Assembly (NCBI RefSeq): GCF_020873915.1
Contig: NZ_JAHWGP010000009.1
Span: forward strand, 1-64,000
Length of the DNA stretch: 64,000 nt
Reading direction: 5' to 3'
Origin: Streptomyces sp. DH5
Lineage (GTDB): Bacteria > Actinomycetota > Actinomycetes > Streptomycetales > Streptomycetaceae
Shown: positions 7,358 through 15,920 of the stretch, piece by piece
Layout of the letters: every line of letters begins with the position of its first letter
Position numbering within the stretch: position 1 is the first letter of the stretch
Position numbers and translations under genes: made by a program
Notes under the pieces: model-generated
Told to the model about the DNA's origin: nothing
The model's database searches: none
What the model saw: only the letters and a program-made list of their open reading frames with translations

Positions 7358-8608
7358 ATGACGGACGGTAAGCGGCGCAGGCGTCTGGCGGCCGCGTCCG
7401 CTCTGCTCGGCGGAGTGCTGGTGCTCTCGGCGTGTTCCGGTGGAGACGACGGCGCGTCGGGCGGCGACGGCAAGGACACCTCGCAGGCCCAGGTCGACGA
7501 GGCGGCGGCGAGGAAGTCCTCCGAGGCGCAGATCAGGATCACGCCCAAGGACGGCTCGAACAACGCCTCCATCAACAACTCCGCGGCCGTCACCGTGAGC
7601 AAGGGCACCCTGACCGAGGTGAAGATGACCACCTCCGAGGGGACCGCCGTCGAGGGTGAGATATCCGCCGACAAGAAGAGCTGGAAGCCCAGCGCCCAGC
7701 TCGAGCGCGCCACCACCTACAAGGTGACGGCCACGGCCGAGGACTCCGAGGGCCGCGCCGCCCACGAGAACGCGTCGTTCACCACGGTCTCCCAGGGCAA
7801 CAGCTTCATCGGCAACTTCACCCCGGACAACGGCACCACGGTCGGTGTCGGCATGCCGGTCTCGATCAACTTCGACAAGGCGATCACCAACAAGGCCGCC
7901 GTCCAGAAGGGCATCACCGTCTCCACCACCAGTGGCCAGGAGGTCGCCTGTCACTGGTTCGGCGCCAACCGCATGGACTGCCGGCCCGACGAGTACTGGC
8001 AGGAGGGTTCCACCGTCACCCTGAAGCTGGCGCTCGACGGCGTCGAGGGCGCCCAGGGCGTGTACGGCGTGCAGCAGAAGACGGTCACCTTCAAGATCGG
8101 CCGCAACCAGGTCTCCTACGTCGACGCCAAGACCAAGCAGATGAAGGTGACGCAGGACGGCAAGACCGTCCGCACCATCCCGATCTCCGCCGGGGCGCCC
8201 GAGAACAAGACGTACGAGGGCCAGATGGTGATCTCCGAGAAGTTCAAGGAGACCCGGATGAACGGCGCGACGGTCGGCTTCACCGACGACGACGGCAAGG
8301 GCGAGTACGACATCAAGGACGTGCCGCACGCCATGCGTCTGAGCACCTCCGGCACCTTCATCCACGGCAACTACTGGGGCGCCAAGTCCATCTTCGGCAG
8401 CGTCAACACCAGTCACGGCTGCATCGGCCTGGCCGACGCCAAGGGCGCCGGCGACCCGAACACGCCCGGTTCCTGGTTCTACGACAACTCGATCGTCGGT
8501 GACGTCGTCGTCGTCCAGAACACCGGCGACAAGACCATCGCCCCGGACAACGGCCTCAACGGCTGGAACATGAGCTGGGAGCAGTGGAAGGCGGGCTCGG
8601 CGGTCTGA
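7358..8608 (+). CDS. L,D-transpeptidase lipoprotein (YkuD, Ig-like domain)
   Basis: 416 aa, exported and lipid-anchored. The lipobox is LSAC with the modified C26 after a basic start and hydrophobic stretch. Residues about 55-145 and 150-250 are Ig-like beta domains (Big_10 type, as in mycobacterial Ldts). About 250-390 is the YkuD catalytic domain with HGN at 336-338 and SHGCIGL at 352-358, where C355 is the nucleophile. It should make 3-3 peptidoglycan cross-links. The ATG at 7358 was chosen because GGAGAAG lies 5 nt upstream; an in-frame ATG at 7343 lacks a ribosome site. A strong terminator follows. Confidence 0.93.
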   Translation: MTDGKRRRRLAAASALLGGVLVLSACSGGDDGASGGDGKDTSQAQVDEAAARKSSEAQIRITPKDGSNNASINNSAAVTVSKGTLTEVKMTTSEGTAVEGEISADKKSWKPSAQLERATTYKVTATAEDSEGRAAHENASFTTVSQGNSFIGNFTPDNGTTVGVGMPVSINFDKAITNKAAVQKGITVSTTSGQEVACHWFGANRMDCRPDEYWQEGSTVTLKLALDGVEGAQGVYGVQQKTVTFKIGRNQVSYVDAKTKQMKVTQDGKTVRTIPISAGAPENKTYEGQMVISEKFKETRMNGATVGFTDDDGKGEYDIKDVPHAMRLSTSGTFIHGNYWGAKSIFGSVNTSHGCIGLADAKGAGDPNTPGSWFYDNSIVGDVVVVQNTGDKTIAPDNGLNGWNMSWEQWKAGSAV

Positions 8609-8650
8609 CGCCTCCCTCCGGACACGGAGCACCCACACCCCACGTGACCG

Positions 8651-8688
8651 ATGCCCCCGTCCCCTCCTCCGGGAGCGGACGGGGGCGT
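8651..8688 (+). terminator. Hairpin terminator after the L,D-transpeptidase gene
   Basis: GCCCCCGTCC (8653-8662) pairs perfectly with GGACGGGGGC (8677-8686), with extra pairing outside and a short inner stem in the loop. It begins 43 bp after the stop codon. Confidence 0.75.
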
Positions 8689-8739
8689 CGTCCGTTCACG
8701 GCAGCCCCGCCGCGCCGGAGGGGGGGGCGGGATCCCCAC

Positions 8740-9426
8740 CGTGCGACTGCGCAACGGAGTTCCGTGGCGGCGGGCATGGCCGGCACGGCACCGGCGAACG
8801 GGCGACGCACGCAAGCTGGTTCGGCCGCTGGGGCGGCCGAACCGAAAGGCCACGGACCGGGTCACCCTGAGCACCGGGGACCGGGTCGTGGTGGACGCGG
8901 AGGGACGCGCCGTCGGGCTGGAGCGGGCGAAGGGGCGGGAGCACGGACCCGTCAGGGTCCGCGAGGCCGGCGGCCGCACCCCCGTGCTGCCGGTGGACGC
9001 CGCCCGGCTGGTCGCGGGCGGCAATCTCGACCAACGGCTTTCCGGCGTAACCGAGTTGCACGAGGCCGGAACCCGCGGCTCGCAGCGGAGCGGTCCGAAG
9101 GCCATCGTCGGCTACAAGGGCGGGGCGGCCACCGCCGAGGCCGAGGTCCGCGGGGCGGGCACGGTCGGCCGGACCCTGAGGTCCCTCAACGCGGAAGCGG
9201 TCCAGACCCCGCACGAGGAGGCGCCCGCGCTGTGGAACGACCGCACCGACGGGGACCGGACCGCCTCCGGAACCTCAAGTCCCTGACGGTGTACGTGTCC
9301 TACGACCACGGCAGGGCCTGGAAGAGGACCACCGTCAGGAAGGCGAAGGCCATCTCCTTCCACGCCGGATCGCCGACAAGAAGGGCAACAAGTCGGCGAT
9401 CCCGATCCACAACGCCTACTACGGCA
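8740..9426 (+). pseudogene. Relic of an S8 (subtilisin-like) peptidase
   Basis: Three reading frames carry pieces of one Streptomyces S8 peptidase. The signal-peptide end AAGAAEPK ends near 8842 in frame 1. After a one-base insertion the propeptide runs in frame 2 (RVTLSTGDRVVVDAEGR, VTELHEAGTRG, IVGYKGGAA, about 8849-9270). The C-terminal beta domain follows in frame 1 (SLTVYVSYDHGRAWKRTT, from about 9275), and its last part is in frame 3 (IADKKGNKSAIPIHNAYYGR, 9369-9426). The whole catalytic domain between propeptide and C-terminus is missing, a deletion of roughly 2.5 kb if the ancestor had the usual length. Identification rests on remembered family sequence; the frame breaks are visible directly. 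Confidence 0.75.
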
Positions 9427-9444
9427 GGGAGACGCCGGTCCGTG

Positions 9445-9481
9445 AACGGCCCGCCGGGAGCAGCACGTCCGGCGGGCCGTT
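9445..9481. terminator. Hairpin terminator, 13-bp perfect stem
   Basis: AACGGCCCGCCGG (9445-9457) and CCGGCGGGCCGTT (9469-9481) with an 11-nt loop. It sits between the protease relic (+) and the end of the HTH regulator (-) and could serve both. Confidence 0.8.
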
Positions 9482-9504
9482 CCGCGCGTCCGGGCGGCCC
9501 CGCC

Positions 9505-10422
9505 TCACGGGGCCGTCGCGTCCGCTCCCGACCGCGTCGCGTCCGCGCCCCAGCTGGCCAGCAGTCGCAGGGCCTCCGCCGACGGTGACCCCGGTTCCGC
9601 GAAGTACGTGACCAGCGACTGCTCGGAGCCCTCACCGGCCGGGCGGAACGACTCCCACAGCAGCGTCAGCCCACCGACCAGCGGATGCCGTACGTGCTTG
9701 ATGCCGTGGCTCTTCTCCTTGACGTCGTGCGCGGCCCACAGCCTGCGGAACGTCTCGCTCTTGACGGACAGTTCACCGACCAGCGCGGCCAGTTGCGGGT
9801 CGTCCGGGTGGCGGCCCGCGTCCATGCGCAGATAGGCGACCATGTCGGACGCCTTCTGGTCCCACTCCGTGAACAGGTCCCGGTAGTCCAGGTTCAGGAA
9901 CACCAGCCGCGCCCAGTTCCGCTCCTGCGCCGGCATCCGGCCCCAGTCGCCGAAGAGCGCCGCCGCCATCGCGTTCCAGGCGAGGATCTCCGAACGCCGG
10001 CCCACGACGTACGCCGGGACCGTGTCCATCGACTCCAGCAGCCGGCGCAGCGCCGGACGGACCTGCTCGGTACGCGGCGCCTGCTTCCGCCGGTGTCGCT
10101 TCGGCTTCGCCAGATGCGTGAGGTGGGCGCGCTCGGCGTCGGTGAGCCGCAGGGCGCGGGCGATCGAGTCGAGCACCTCCGCCGACACGTTCCGCCCGTT
10201 GCCCTGCTCCAGCCGCGTGTAGTACGCCACGGACACCCCGGCGAGCTGTGCCAACTCCTCGCGGCGCAGACCCGGGACCCGGCGATGGCGTCCGAAGTCC
10301 GGCAGACCCACGTCCTGCGGCTTCAGCCGGGCCCGCCGGGTCCGCAGGAACTCGCTGAGTTCGGCCCGCGGGTCGAGGCCGCCGCTCGCGGGGCCGGCCG
10401 GGTCGGTGCGCTGCTCGTCCAT
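9505..10422 (-). CDS. XRE-type HTH regulator with MmyB-like ligand domain
   Basis: 305 aa, cytosolic. Residues about 20-100 form a Cro/cI-type helix-turn-helix (RREELAQLAGVSVAYYTRLEQG as recognition region). About 110-285 form the PAS-like, MmyB-type ligand-binding domain with hallmark sequences VVGRRSEILAWNAMAAALF and HPLVGGLTL. Such regulators usually sit next to, and control, a divergent oxidoreductase gene, which is the case here. The likely target is the alcohol dehydrogenase 175 bp away. The ATG has GGAG just upstream. The ligand is unknown. Confidence 0.88.
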   Translation of the reverse strand: MDEQRTDPAGPASGGLDPRAELSEFLRTRRARLKPQDVGLPDFGRHRRVPGLRREELAQLAGVSVAYYTRLEQGNGRNVSAEVLDSIARALRLTDAERAHLTHLAKPKRHRRKQAPRTEQVRPALRRLLESMDTVPAYVVGRRSEILAWNAMAAALFGDWGRMPAQERNWARLVFLNLDYRDLFTEWDQKASDMVAYLRMDAGRHPDDPQLAALVGELSVKSETFRRLWAAHDVKEKSHGIKHVRHPLVGGLTLLWESFRPAGEGSEQSLVTYFAEPGSPSAEALRLLASWGADATRSGADATAP

Positions 10423-10597
10423 GCTCTCCAGTATTCCCGGTCGTACGCACAGCAGCCTGTCCCCGCCGGTGGTACGCACGGCCAACGTAGGCAGAAGGGT
10501 GGGCTGGGTGGGCCGCACGCGTTGCCGCAGGCTGGAGGCCGTGCCCGGCCCGCACAGAAGGCGGGCGGGCTGACGACCCCACGAGGAGAACCCCGGC

Positions 10598-11638
10598 ATG
10601 AGCACTGTTGCCGCGTACGCCGCGCCCGCCGCCAAGGCTCCGCTCGAGCGGACGACCATCGAGCGGCGCGAGGCCGGCGAGCACGACGTCCTGATCGACA
10701 TCAAGTTCGCGGGCATCTGCCACTCCGACATCCACCAGGCCCGCGAGGGCTGGGGCGAGGCGATCTTCCCGATGGTGCCCGGACACGAGATCGCCGGTGT
10801 GGTGTCGGAGGTCGGCCCCGGTGTCACCCGGTTCGCGGTCGGTGACCGGGTCGGCGTGGGCTGCATGGTCGACTCCTGCCGCGGGTGCGACAACTGCGGG
10901 GCGGGCAGGGAGCAGTACTGCGCCGCCGGCATGACCGGCACCTACAACGCCGTCGGCCGCGACGGCGAGCCCACCTACGGCGGCTACGCGCAGACGATCG
11001 TCGTCGACGAGAACTACGTCCTGCGCATCCCCGACGGTCTGTCCCTCGACGTCGCCGCGCCCCTGCTGTGCGCCGGCATCACCACGTACTCCCCGCTGAA
11101 GCGCTGGGGCGCGGGTCCCGGCAGCAAGGTCGCCGTCGTCGGCATGGGCGGCCTCGGGCACATGGCCGTCAAGATCGCGCACGCGCTGGGTGCCGAGGTG
11201 ACGGTGCTGTCGCAGTCCCTGCGCAAGCAGGACGACGGCCTGAGGCTCGGGGCCGACCACTACCGGGCCACCTCCGATCCGAAGACCTTCGAGGAACTGC
11301 GCGGCACCTTCGACCTGATGGTGTCGACCGTGTCTGCCCCGCTGGACCTCGACGCCTACCTGTCCCTGCTGGGGACGGAGGGCACGCTGGTCAACGTGGG
11401 CGCCCCGGAGGAGCCCGTCTCCCTCAACCTGTTCTCGCTGATCGGTGGCGGCCGGTCCCTCGCCGGCTCGCAGATCGGCGGCATCGCCGAGACGCAGGAG
11501 ATGCTGGACTTCTGCGCCGCGCACGGCATCGGCGCCGAGATCGAACTGATCGCCGCGGCCGAGATCAACGAAGCGTACGAGCGGGTCCTGAACAGCGACG
11601 TCCGCTACCGCTTCGTGATCGACACGGCGACGATCTGA
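10598..11638 (+). CDS. Zinc-dependent NAD(P) alcohol dehydrogenase (MDR, YahK/CAD type)
   Basis: 346 aa, cytosolic. It should reduce aldehydes to alcohols with NADPH. Catalytic-zinc region [14 protein letters not shown] and PGHEIAG in the first 70 residues. Structural-zinc cysteines are in [16 protein letters not shown] (about 93-108). The nucleotide-binding Rossmann motif is [12 protein letters not shown] (about 180). Full length for the cinnamyl-alcohol-dehydrogenase-like group. GAGGAG lies 9 nt upstream of the ATG. Divergent from the MmyB-type regulator, which probably controls it. Confidence 0.92.
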   Translation: MSTVAAYAAPAAKAPLERTTIERREAGEHDVLIDIKFAGICHSDIHQAREGWGEAIFPMVPGHEIAGVVSEVGPGVTRFAVGDRVGVGCMVDSCRGCDNCGAGREQYCAAGMTGTYNAVGRDGEPTYGGYAQTIVVDENYVLRIPDGLSLDVAAPLLCAGITTYSPLKRWGAGPGSKVAVVGMGGLGHMAVKIAHALGAEVTVLSQSLRKQDDGLRLGADHYRATSDPKTFEELRGTFDLMVSTVSAPLDLDAYLSLLGTEGTLVNVGAPEEPVSLNLFSLIGGGRSLAGSQIGGIAETQEMLDFCAAHGIGAEIELIAAAEINEAYERVLNSDVRYRFVIDTATI

Positions 11639-11880
11639 CGCGGGCGTGCCGGGGCCCTCGGCGGGCGGGAGGGTTCCCCCGGCGTGAGCGCGACCGCGCC
11701 CACCCGGCCGGGTGCGGACTCAGCCGTACCCCACGTACAGCGGGCCGGCCGGATCAGTCCCGGGCCGTCGCCCCCGGCGAACCCGGGGGTGACGCGGGCG
11801 TAGCCGGGCAGGGGGCCGCGGTCCCGGGGTGCGTCCGGGCGTCGACGCGCTCCAGCAGGCCGCGGCGACGCCGGTGCGGC
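11639..11880. other. Intergenic stretch, no supported gene
   Basis: 242 bp between a plus-strand gene end and a minus-strand gene end. Minus-strand fragments such as PLYVGYG before a stop near 11720 could be the tail of a lost gene, but I cannot identify it. No clear terminator hairpin. Confidence 0.4.
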
Positions 11881-12999
11881 TCAGTGCGGCAGCGTCGCCG
11901 GGCTGCCGCCGTTCGCCTCGTAGCCGGCGACCGCGAGTGCCCGGTAGACCGCGAACTCGGCGGCGGGGTCGGCGGACAGGGTCCAGGGCAGGGCGCCCAC
12001 GTGGCCGTCGATGTGTATGAGCTGGTTCATGGCCTCGGCCCAGCGTTCCGCGCGGACGAGGAAGAAGACCAGCAGGTGCCGCACGTGCGCGAGCATCGGG
12101 TCGTCGGGGCGGGCCGAGTGCACCGCGTGCAGCGCGCCGTGGATCGCCTTGCTCACGACCTCGCTCTGGTAGAAACCGGAGACCAGGGTCACCTCGGGGA
12201 GGTGCTCGAACACCGCGAAGAGCGGCATGGCCGCGAGCAGCGACCCCTGGGGCGCCCGCGCGGCCGCGGCCTCCGCGAAGGAGTACGCCTGCTGCCGCGA
12301 CCCGTGCCACTTCTCGCACCAGTAGTGCAGCGCGGCCAGATGCGCGCCCATGTGGGCCGGGGCACGGTCCAGGATCTTCAGCCAGACCTGCTCGAAGTCG
12401 GCCTGGGAGTAGCCCAGTCCGCGAGCCACCGAGAGCTCCACGATGTACGGGATCGGGTCACCGGGAGCCAGCAGTGCCGCGTCGCCGCACGCCGCCTTCG
12501 CCTCCTCCATGATGATCCGGAACTCGTCCGTGCCGGGCGCCGCCGTGCGCCAGGCCTGCTGCACCAGGAACTCGGCGTGCACCGCGGCGCCGCCCGCGTC
12601 CTTCGGCGCTTCGGACCGCCACACCCGCAGCCACTGTCCGCCCGGTGCCTCACCCGCTCCGCCGGGCCGCCGGGCCAGCTCCAGCGAGGCCGCGCCCGCG
12701 AAGGCCTGGACGCGCTGCCAGCGCGGCTCGCCGTCCGCGCCCGTGCCCGCCAGCAGCTGCTGCGCGGCGCGGTAGTCCTGCGTGCGCTGCACCAGGTCCA
12801 GTACGTCCAGCAGGTCCTGGTCGGGGCCCGGCATGCGCATGTCCAGCTCCTCCTCGCGGACGAAGCCGTAGTTGGCCGGGTCCGCCCCGTCCGGATGGCC
12901 GGCCGGGACAAGCCCCACCGCGCCCCGCCGGCGCCTGAGGAACGGCAGCACCACGAAGCCGAGCATGACGAGCGCGATCAGGACCCAGAGAATCTCCAT
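11881..12999 (-). CDS. Conserved hypothetical protein with N-terminal membrane anchor
   Basis: 372 aa. One N-terminal membrane helix (ILWVLIALVMLGFVVLPFL) is followed by RRRR, so the long remainder is cytoplasmic. The body is helical, with repeated Ala/Leu-rich helices of TPR-like character (about 70-370), including a Trp-rich segment (LAALHYWCEKWHG). No catalytic motif. The ATG at 12999 places the helix at the very N-terminus; a GTG at 13020 adds seven residues. It is divergent from the cystathionine synthase gene with a shared 130-bp promoter region. Function unknown. Confidence 0.8.
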   Translation of the reverse strand: MEILWVLIALVMLGFVVLPFLRRRRGAVGLVPAGHPDGADPANYGFVREEELDMRMPGPDQDLLDVLDLVQRTQDYRAAQQLLAGTGADGEPRWQRVQAFAGAASLELARRPGGAGEAPGGQWLRVWRSEAPKDAGGAAVHAEFLVQQAWRTAAPGTDEFRIIMEEAKAACGDAALLAPGDPIPYIVELSVARGLGYSQADFEQVWLKILDRAPAHMGAHLAALHYWCEKWHGSRQQAYSFAEAAAARAPQGSLLAAMPLFAVFEHLPEVTLVSGFYQSEVVSKAIHGALHAVHSARPDDPMLAHVRHLLVFFLVRAERWAEAMNQLIHIDGHVGALPWTLSADPAAEFAVYRALAVAGYEANGGSPATLPH

Positions 13000-13114
13000 G
13001 TCACCAGCGAACCAGACCACGCCGCCCCGTGGCCAACCCGGTGCCCGCCCTGTGGAAAACTCCTCGCCCGCGCCCGGGACGGCTCCGCGTCCGTCAACCG
13101 CGCCGGGGGCGCAC

Positions 13115-13128
13115 TACCCTCGGTGCTC
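13115..13128 (+). promoter_or_regulatory. Leaderless promoter -10 box (TACCCT)
   Basis: TACCCT at 13115-13120, 8 nt before the ATG at 13129, which has no Shine-Dalgarno. Confidence 0.45.
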
Positions 13129-14286
13129 ATGAGCGACAGGCACATCAGTCAGCACTTCGAGACGCTCGCGATTCACGCGGGCAACACCGCCGATCCCCTG
13201 ACGGGCGCGGTCGTCCCGCCGATCTATCAGGTGTCCACCTACAAGCAGGACGGCGTCGGCGGCCTGCGCGGCGGCTACGAGTACAGCCGCAGCGCCAATC
13301 CGACCAGGACCGCGCTGGAGGAGAACCTCGCCGCCCTGGAGGGCGGCCGTCGCGGCCTCGCGTTCGCGTCCGGACTGGCGGCCGAGGACTGCCTGTTGCG
13401 CACGCTGCTCAGCCCCGGCGACCACGTGGTGATCCCGAACGACGCCTACGGCGGCACCTTCCGCCTCTTCGCCAAGGTCGTCGCCCGCTGGGGCGTGGAG
13501 TGGTCGGTCGCCGACACCAGCGACCCCGCCGCAGTCCGGGCCGCGATCACGCCGAAGACCAAGGCCGTCTGGGTGGAGACCCCCTCCAACCCGCTGCTCG
13601 GCATCACCGACATCGCCGCGGTCGCCGAGGTGGCCCGGGACGCGGGCGCGCGGCTCGTCGTCGACAACACCTTCGCCACCCCGTACCTCCAGCAGCCTCT
13701 CGCGCTCGGCGCGGACGTCGTCGTGCACTCCCTGACCAAGTACATGGGCGGCCACTCGGACGTCGTCGGCGGTGCCCTGATCACCGCCGACGCGGAGCTG
13801 GGCGAGGAGCTGGCCTTCCACCAGAACGCGATGGGCGCGGTCGCCGGCCCCTTCGACTCCTGGCTGGTGCTGCGCGGCACCAAGACGCTGTCGGTGCGCA
13901 TGGACCGGCACAGCGAGAACGCGACGAAGATCGCCGACATGCTCGGCCGCCACGCGCGTGTGACGAGCGTCCTGTACCCGGGGCTGCCGGACCACCCCGG
14001 TCACGAGGTCGCCGCCAAGCAGATGCGGGCCTTCGGCGGCATGGTCTCCTTCCGCGTGGAGGGCGGCGAGGAGGCGGCCGTCGAGGTCTGCAACCGGGCC
14101 AAGGTGTTCACCCTCGGGGAGTCCCTGGGCGGTGTCGAGTCGCTGATCGAGCACCCGGGGCGGATGACGCACGCCTCGGTGGCCGGTTCCGCGCTCGAGG
14201 TCCCCGCCGACCTGGTGCGGCTGTCCGTCGGCATCGAGAACGTGGACGACCTGCTCGAAGACCTTCAGCAGGCGCTCGAGCGCTAG
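13129..14286 (+). CDS. Cystathionine gamma-synthase / gamma-lyase (PLP)
   Basis: 385 aa, cytosolic, Cys/Met-metabolism PLP family, tetrameric in the family. Key sites: PLP lysine K204 in HSLTKYMGGHSD, ring-stacking D179 in VVDNTFATPYLQQP, and YEYSRSANPTR (50-60) for phosphate and dimer contacts. Synthase and lyase cannot be told apart by eye. Streptomyces members here are usually annotated as cystathionine gamma-synthase, and a lyase role in reverse transsulfuration is equally plausible. Its end converges with the small membrane protein gene 12 bp away. Confidence 0.92.
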   Translation: MSDRHISQHFETLAIHAGNTADPLTGAVVPPIYQVSTYKQDGVGGLRGGYEYSRSANPTRTALEENLAALEGGRRGLAFASGLAAEDCLLRTLLSPGDHVVIPNDAYGGTFRLFAKVVARWGVEWSVADTSDPAAVRAAITPKTKAVWVETPSNPLLGITDIAAVAEVARDAGARLVVDNTFATPYLQQPLALGADVVVHSLTKYMGGHSDVVGGALITADAELGEELAFHQNAMGAVAGPFDSWLVLRGTKTLSVRMDRHSENATKIADMLGRHARVTSVLYPGLPDHPGHEVAAKQMRAFGGMVSFRVEGGEEAAVEVCNRAKVFTLGESLGGVESLIEHPGRMTHASVAGSALEVPADLVRLSVGIENVDDLLEDLQQALER

Positions 14287-14298
14287 CGCGGCCCGGGT

Positions 14299-14547
14299 TC
14301 ACCAGCCCGTCAGGGGTGGGGTCGTCTCCGAAGGCGGCTCCACCCAGGGGCGTGCGGTCACCGCCCACACCACGAACGCCACCGTCATCGCCAGCAACAG
14401 CAGCCACATCGCGCGGCGGGCGAGCGTCCTGCGCCGCAGTATCCGGGTCCCGCGCCGGACCGCCTCCGCGTGCAGGTCGGGCGGCACGGCCGGCGGTGGC
14501 TGTTCCAGCATCCGCCGCACGCTCGCCTCACGGCTGATCCGGCTCAT
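14299..14547 (-). CDS. Small single-pass membrane protein downstream of sigma-like gene
   Basis: 82 aa. Basic cytosolic N-terminus (residues 1-45, RISREASVRRMLEQPPPAVP), one membrane helix (about 47-65, MWLLLLAMTVAFVVWAV) and a 15-residue outer tail. It starts 31 nt after the stop of the sigma-factor-like gene, so they are probably one operon. The size and layout resemble a minimal anti-sigma-type partner, but no anti-sigma motif is visible. Confidence 0.75.
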   Translation of the reverse strand: MSRISREASVRRMLEQPPPAVPPDLHAEAVRRGTRILRRRTLARRAMWLLLLAMTVAFVVWAVTARPWVEPPSETTPPLTGW

Positions 14548-14578
14548 GCGGTCCGCCCTTCCGCCGCGGGGAGCGGCC

Positions 14579-15100
14579 TCATGACGGCACCGTCTTCACG
14601 TCGCCCACCGGCGGGGCGGGCCGGGGAGGCGGGCGCAGTACGTTCGCCATCGCGCGGTTGAAGACGGTCCGTACGCGCTCCACCGGCAGGCCGAGCAGTG
14701 CCGCCGTCCGGTCCCCGTCGACGCCCTCGTACAGGCGTATCACCAGGACCAGGCGCTCCTGGGGGGTGAGACCGGCGAGAGGGCCGACGGGGTGGGAGCG
14801 GGAGGGGCCGGCGGGGAGGAAGCGGAGCAGTCCGCCGTCGTGGTGCCACGCGCCGCGTGCGAACCGGGTCACCAGGTACTGGCGGGTGTGGTCGTAGGGG
14901 TCCTCGCCGTACAGGCGTTCCCAGGAAGCGTACGTCCGGGCCAGGGCCAGGGTGAGCAGGCGGCGGGCGCGGGGGTTGTCGTCGCGCGGTTCCGCCGTGA
15001 GCAGGGTGGCGGTGTGCAGGAGGCGGCCGCCGGCGCCCGCGACGTACGCCTCGAACTCGCGGGCGCGGCGGGTGTCGTCGGACGTGTGCCGTGGTCGCAA
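14579..15100 (-). CDS. ECF sigma-factor-like protein (divergent)
   Basis: 173 aa. The pattern is that of a SigE-family ECF factor. A region-2-like helix bundle spans about 12-85 (FEAYVAGAGGRLLHTATLLT, then TYASWERLYG), and a region-4 HTH spans about 108-155 (GLTPQERLVLVIRLYEGV, then AALLGLPVERVRTVFNRA). The usual acidic AEDLVQ core-binding segment is replaced by RDDNPRARRL, so it may be a degenerate or specialised sigma. The start is a TTG with GGGAGG 5 nt upstream, and no ATG or GTG in frame fits better. Function unknown. Confidence 0.75.
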   Translation of the reverse strand: MRPRHTSDDTRRAREFEAYVAGAGGRLLHTATLLTAEPRDDNPRARRLLTLALARTYASWERLYGEDPYDHTRQYLVTRFARGAWHHDGGLLRFLPAGPSRSHPVGPLAGLTPQERLVLVIRLYEGVDGDRTAALLGLPVERVRTVFNRAMANVLRPPPRPAPPVGDVKTVPS

Positions 15101-15256
15101 CCGCGCCTCCCGTCGCCTGGGGGAACGGGCCCCCGTCTCATATCAGGACAGGGTGTGCCCCGCGGTCAAGGGGCGCGCACGCGGGACGGCTCAGGGATTC
15201 CCTCCGCCCCCCCGCCCCTTCGGGTCCGGGCCCGGGGACCGGCCCCGGACGGGGGG

Positions 15257-15775
15257 TCAGGCGTCCGGTCGGTCCTGTGCGGACATGCGGGAGGACAGGG
15301 CGCTGTTGAAACGGGTGAGGAGCTCGCAGAAGGCCTCGCGTTCCTCCGGGGCCCAGTCGTCCGTCAGCTCCGCCATCAACTGGCGCCGTGAGGAGCGTAC
15401 TTCCTCCAGGCGCGTCTGCCCGCGCGGAGACAGCTGGAGCACGACCGCGCGCCCGTCCTCGGGGTGCGAGGTCCGCTTGACCAGGCCGGTGTCGACGAGC
15501 GGAGCCACCTGACGGGTGACCGTCGAGGAGTCGATGCCCATGCTCGCGGCGAGCGCCTTGACGCCCATCGGGCCTTCCTTGTCGAGGCGGTTGAGCAGCA
15601 GGTACGCGGCACGGTCCATCGTGTTGCGCACCTGGCCGACCCCGCCGAGCCGCGTCTGTTCGGCGCGGCGGGCGAACAGGGCCACCTCGTGCTGCAGCGT
15701 GTCGAGAAGACCGGTGTCACCGACGGCCGTCGGGTCCGTCGTCATGTCCATCGACATTTCAGGTGTTGTGGGCAT
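15257..15775 (-). CDS. MarR-family transcriptional regulator
   Basis: 172 aa, dimeric winged-helix repressor in the family. Residues about 20-50 form dimer helix 1, about 60-125 the winged HTH (KALAASMGIDSSTVTRQVAP, then the wing KRTSHPEDGRAVV) and about 130-165 the C-terminal dimer helices. Divergent from the threonine dehydratase gene. The ligand and targets are unknown. The first ATG (15775) is given; ATGs at 15757, 15751 and 15745 are possible. Confidence 0.88.
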   Translation of the reverse strand: MPTTPEMSMDMTTDPTAVGDTGLLDTLQHEVALFARRAEQTRLGGVGQVRNTMDRAAYLLLNRLDKEGPMGVKALAASMGIDSSTVTRQVAPLVDTGLVKRTSHPEDGRAVVLQLSPRGQTRLEEVRSSRRQLMAELTDDWAPEEREAFCELLTRFNSALSSRMSAQDRPDA

Positions 15776-15920
15776 GGCCGGAGGCTCACTTCGTGAAGGG
15801 CTGCTGATTGGAGGACAGGGTACGCGGCCGGGCGGCGGGCCGTACGGGAGCTGGGCAAAGCGAGGGTCCGCGGATTGGTCACACAGGTCGCCGTCGTGCG
15901 GGAACTGCGATGCTGGAGTC

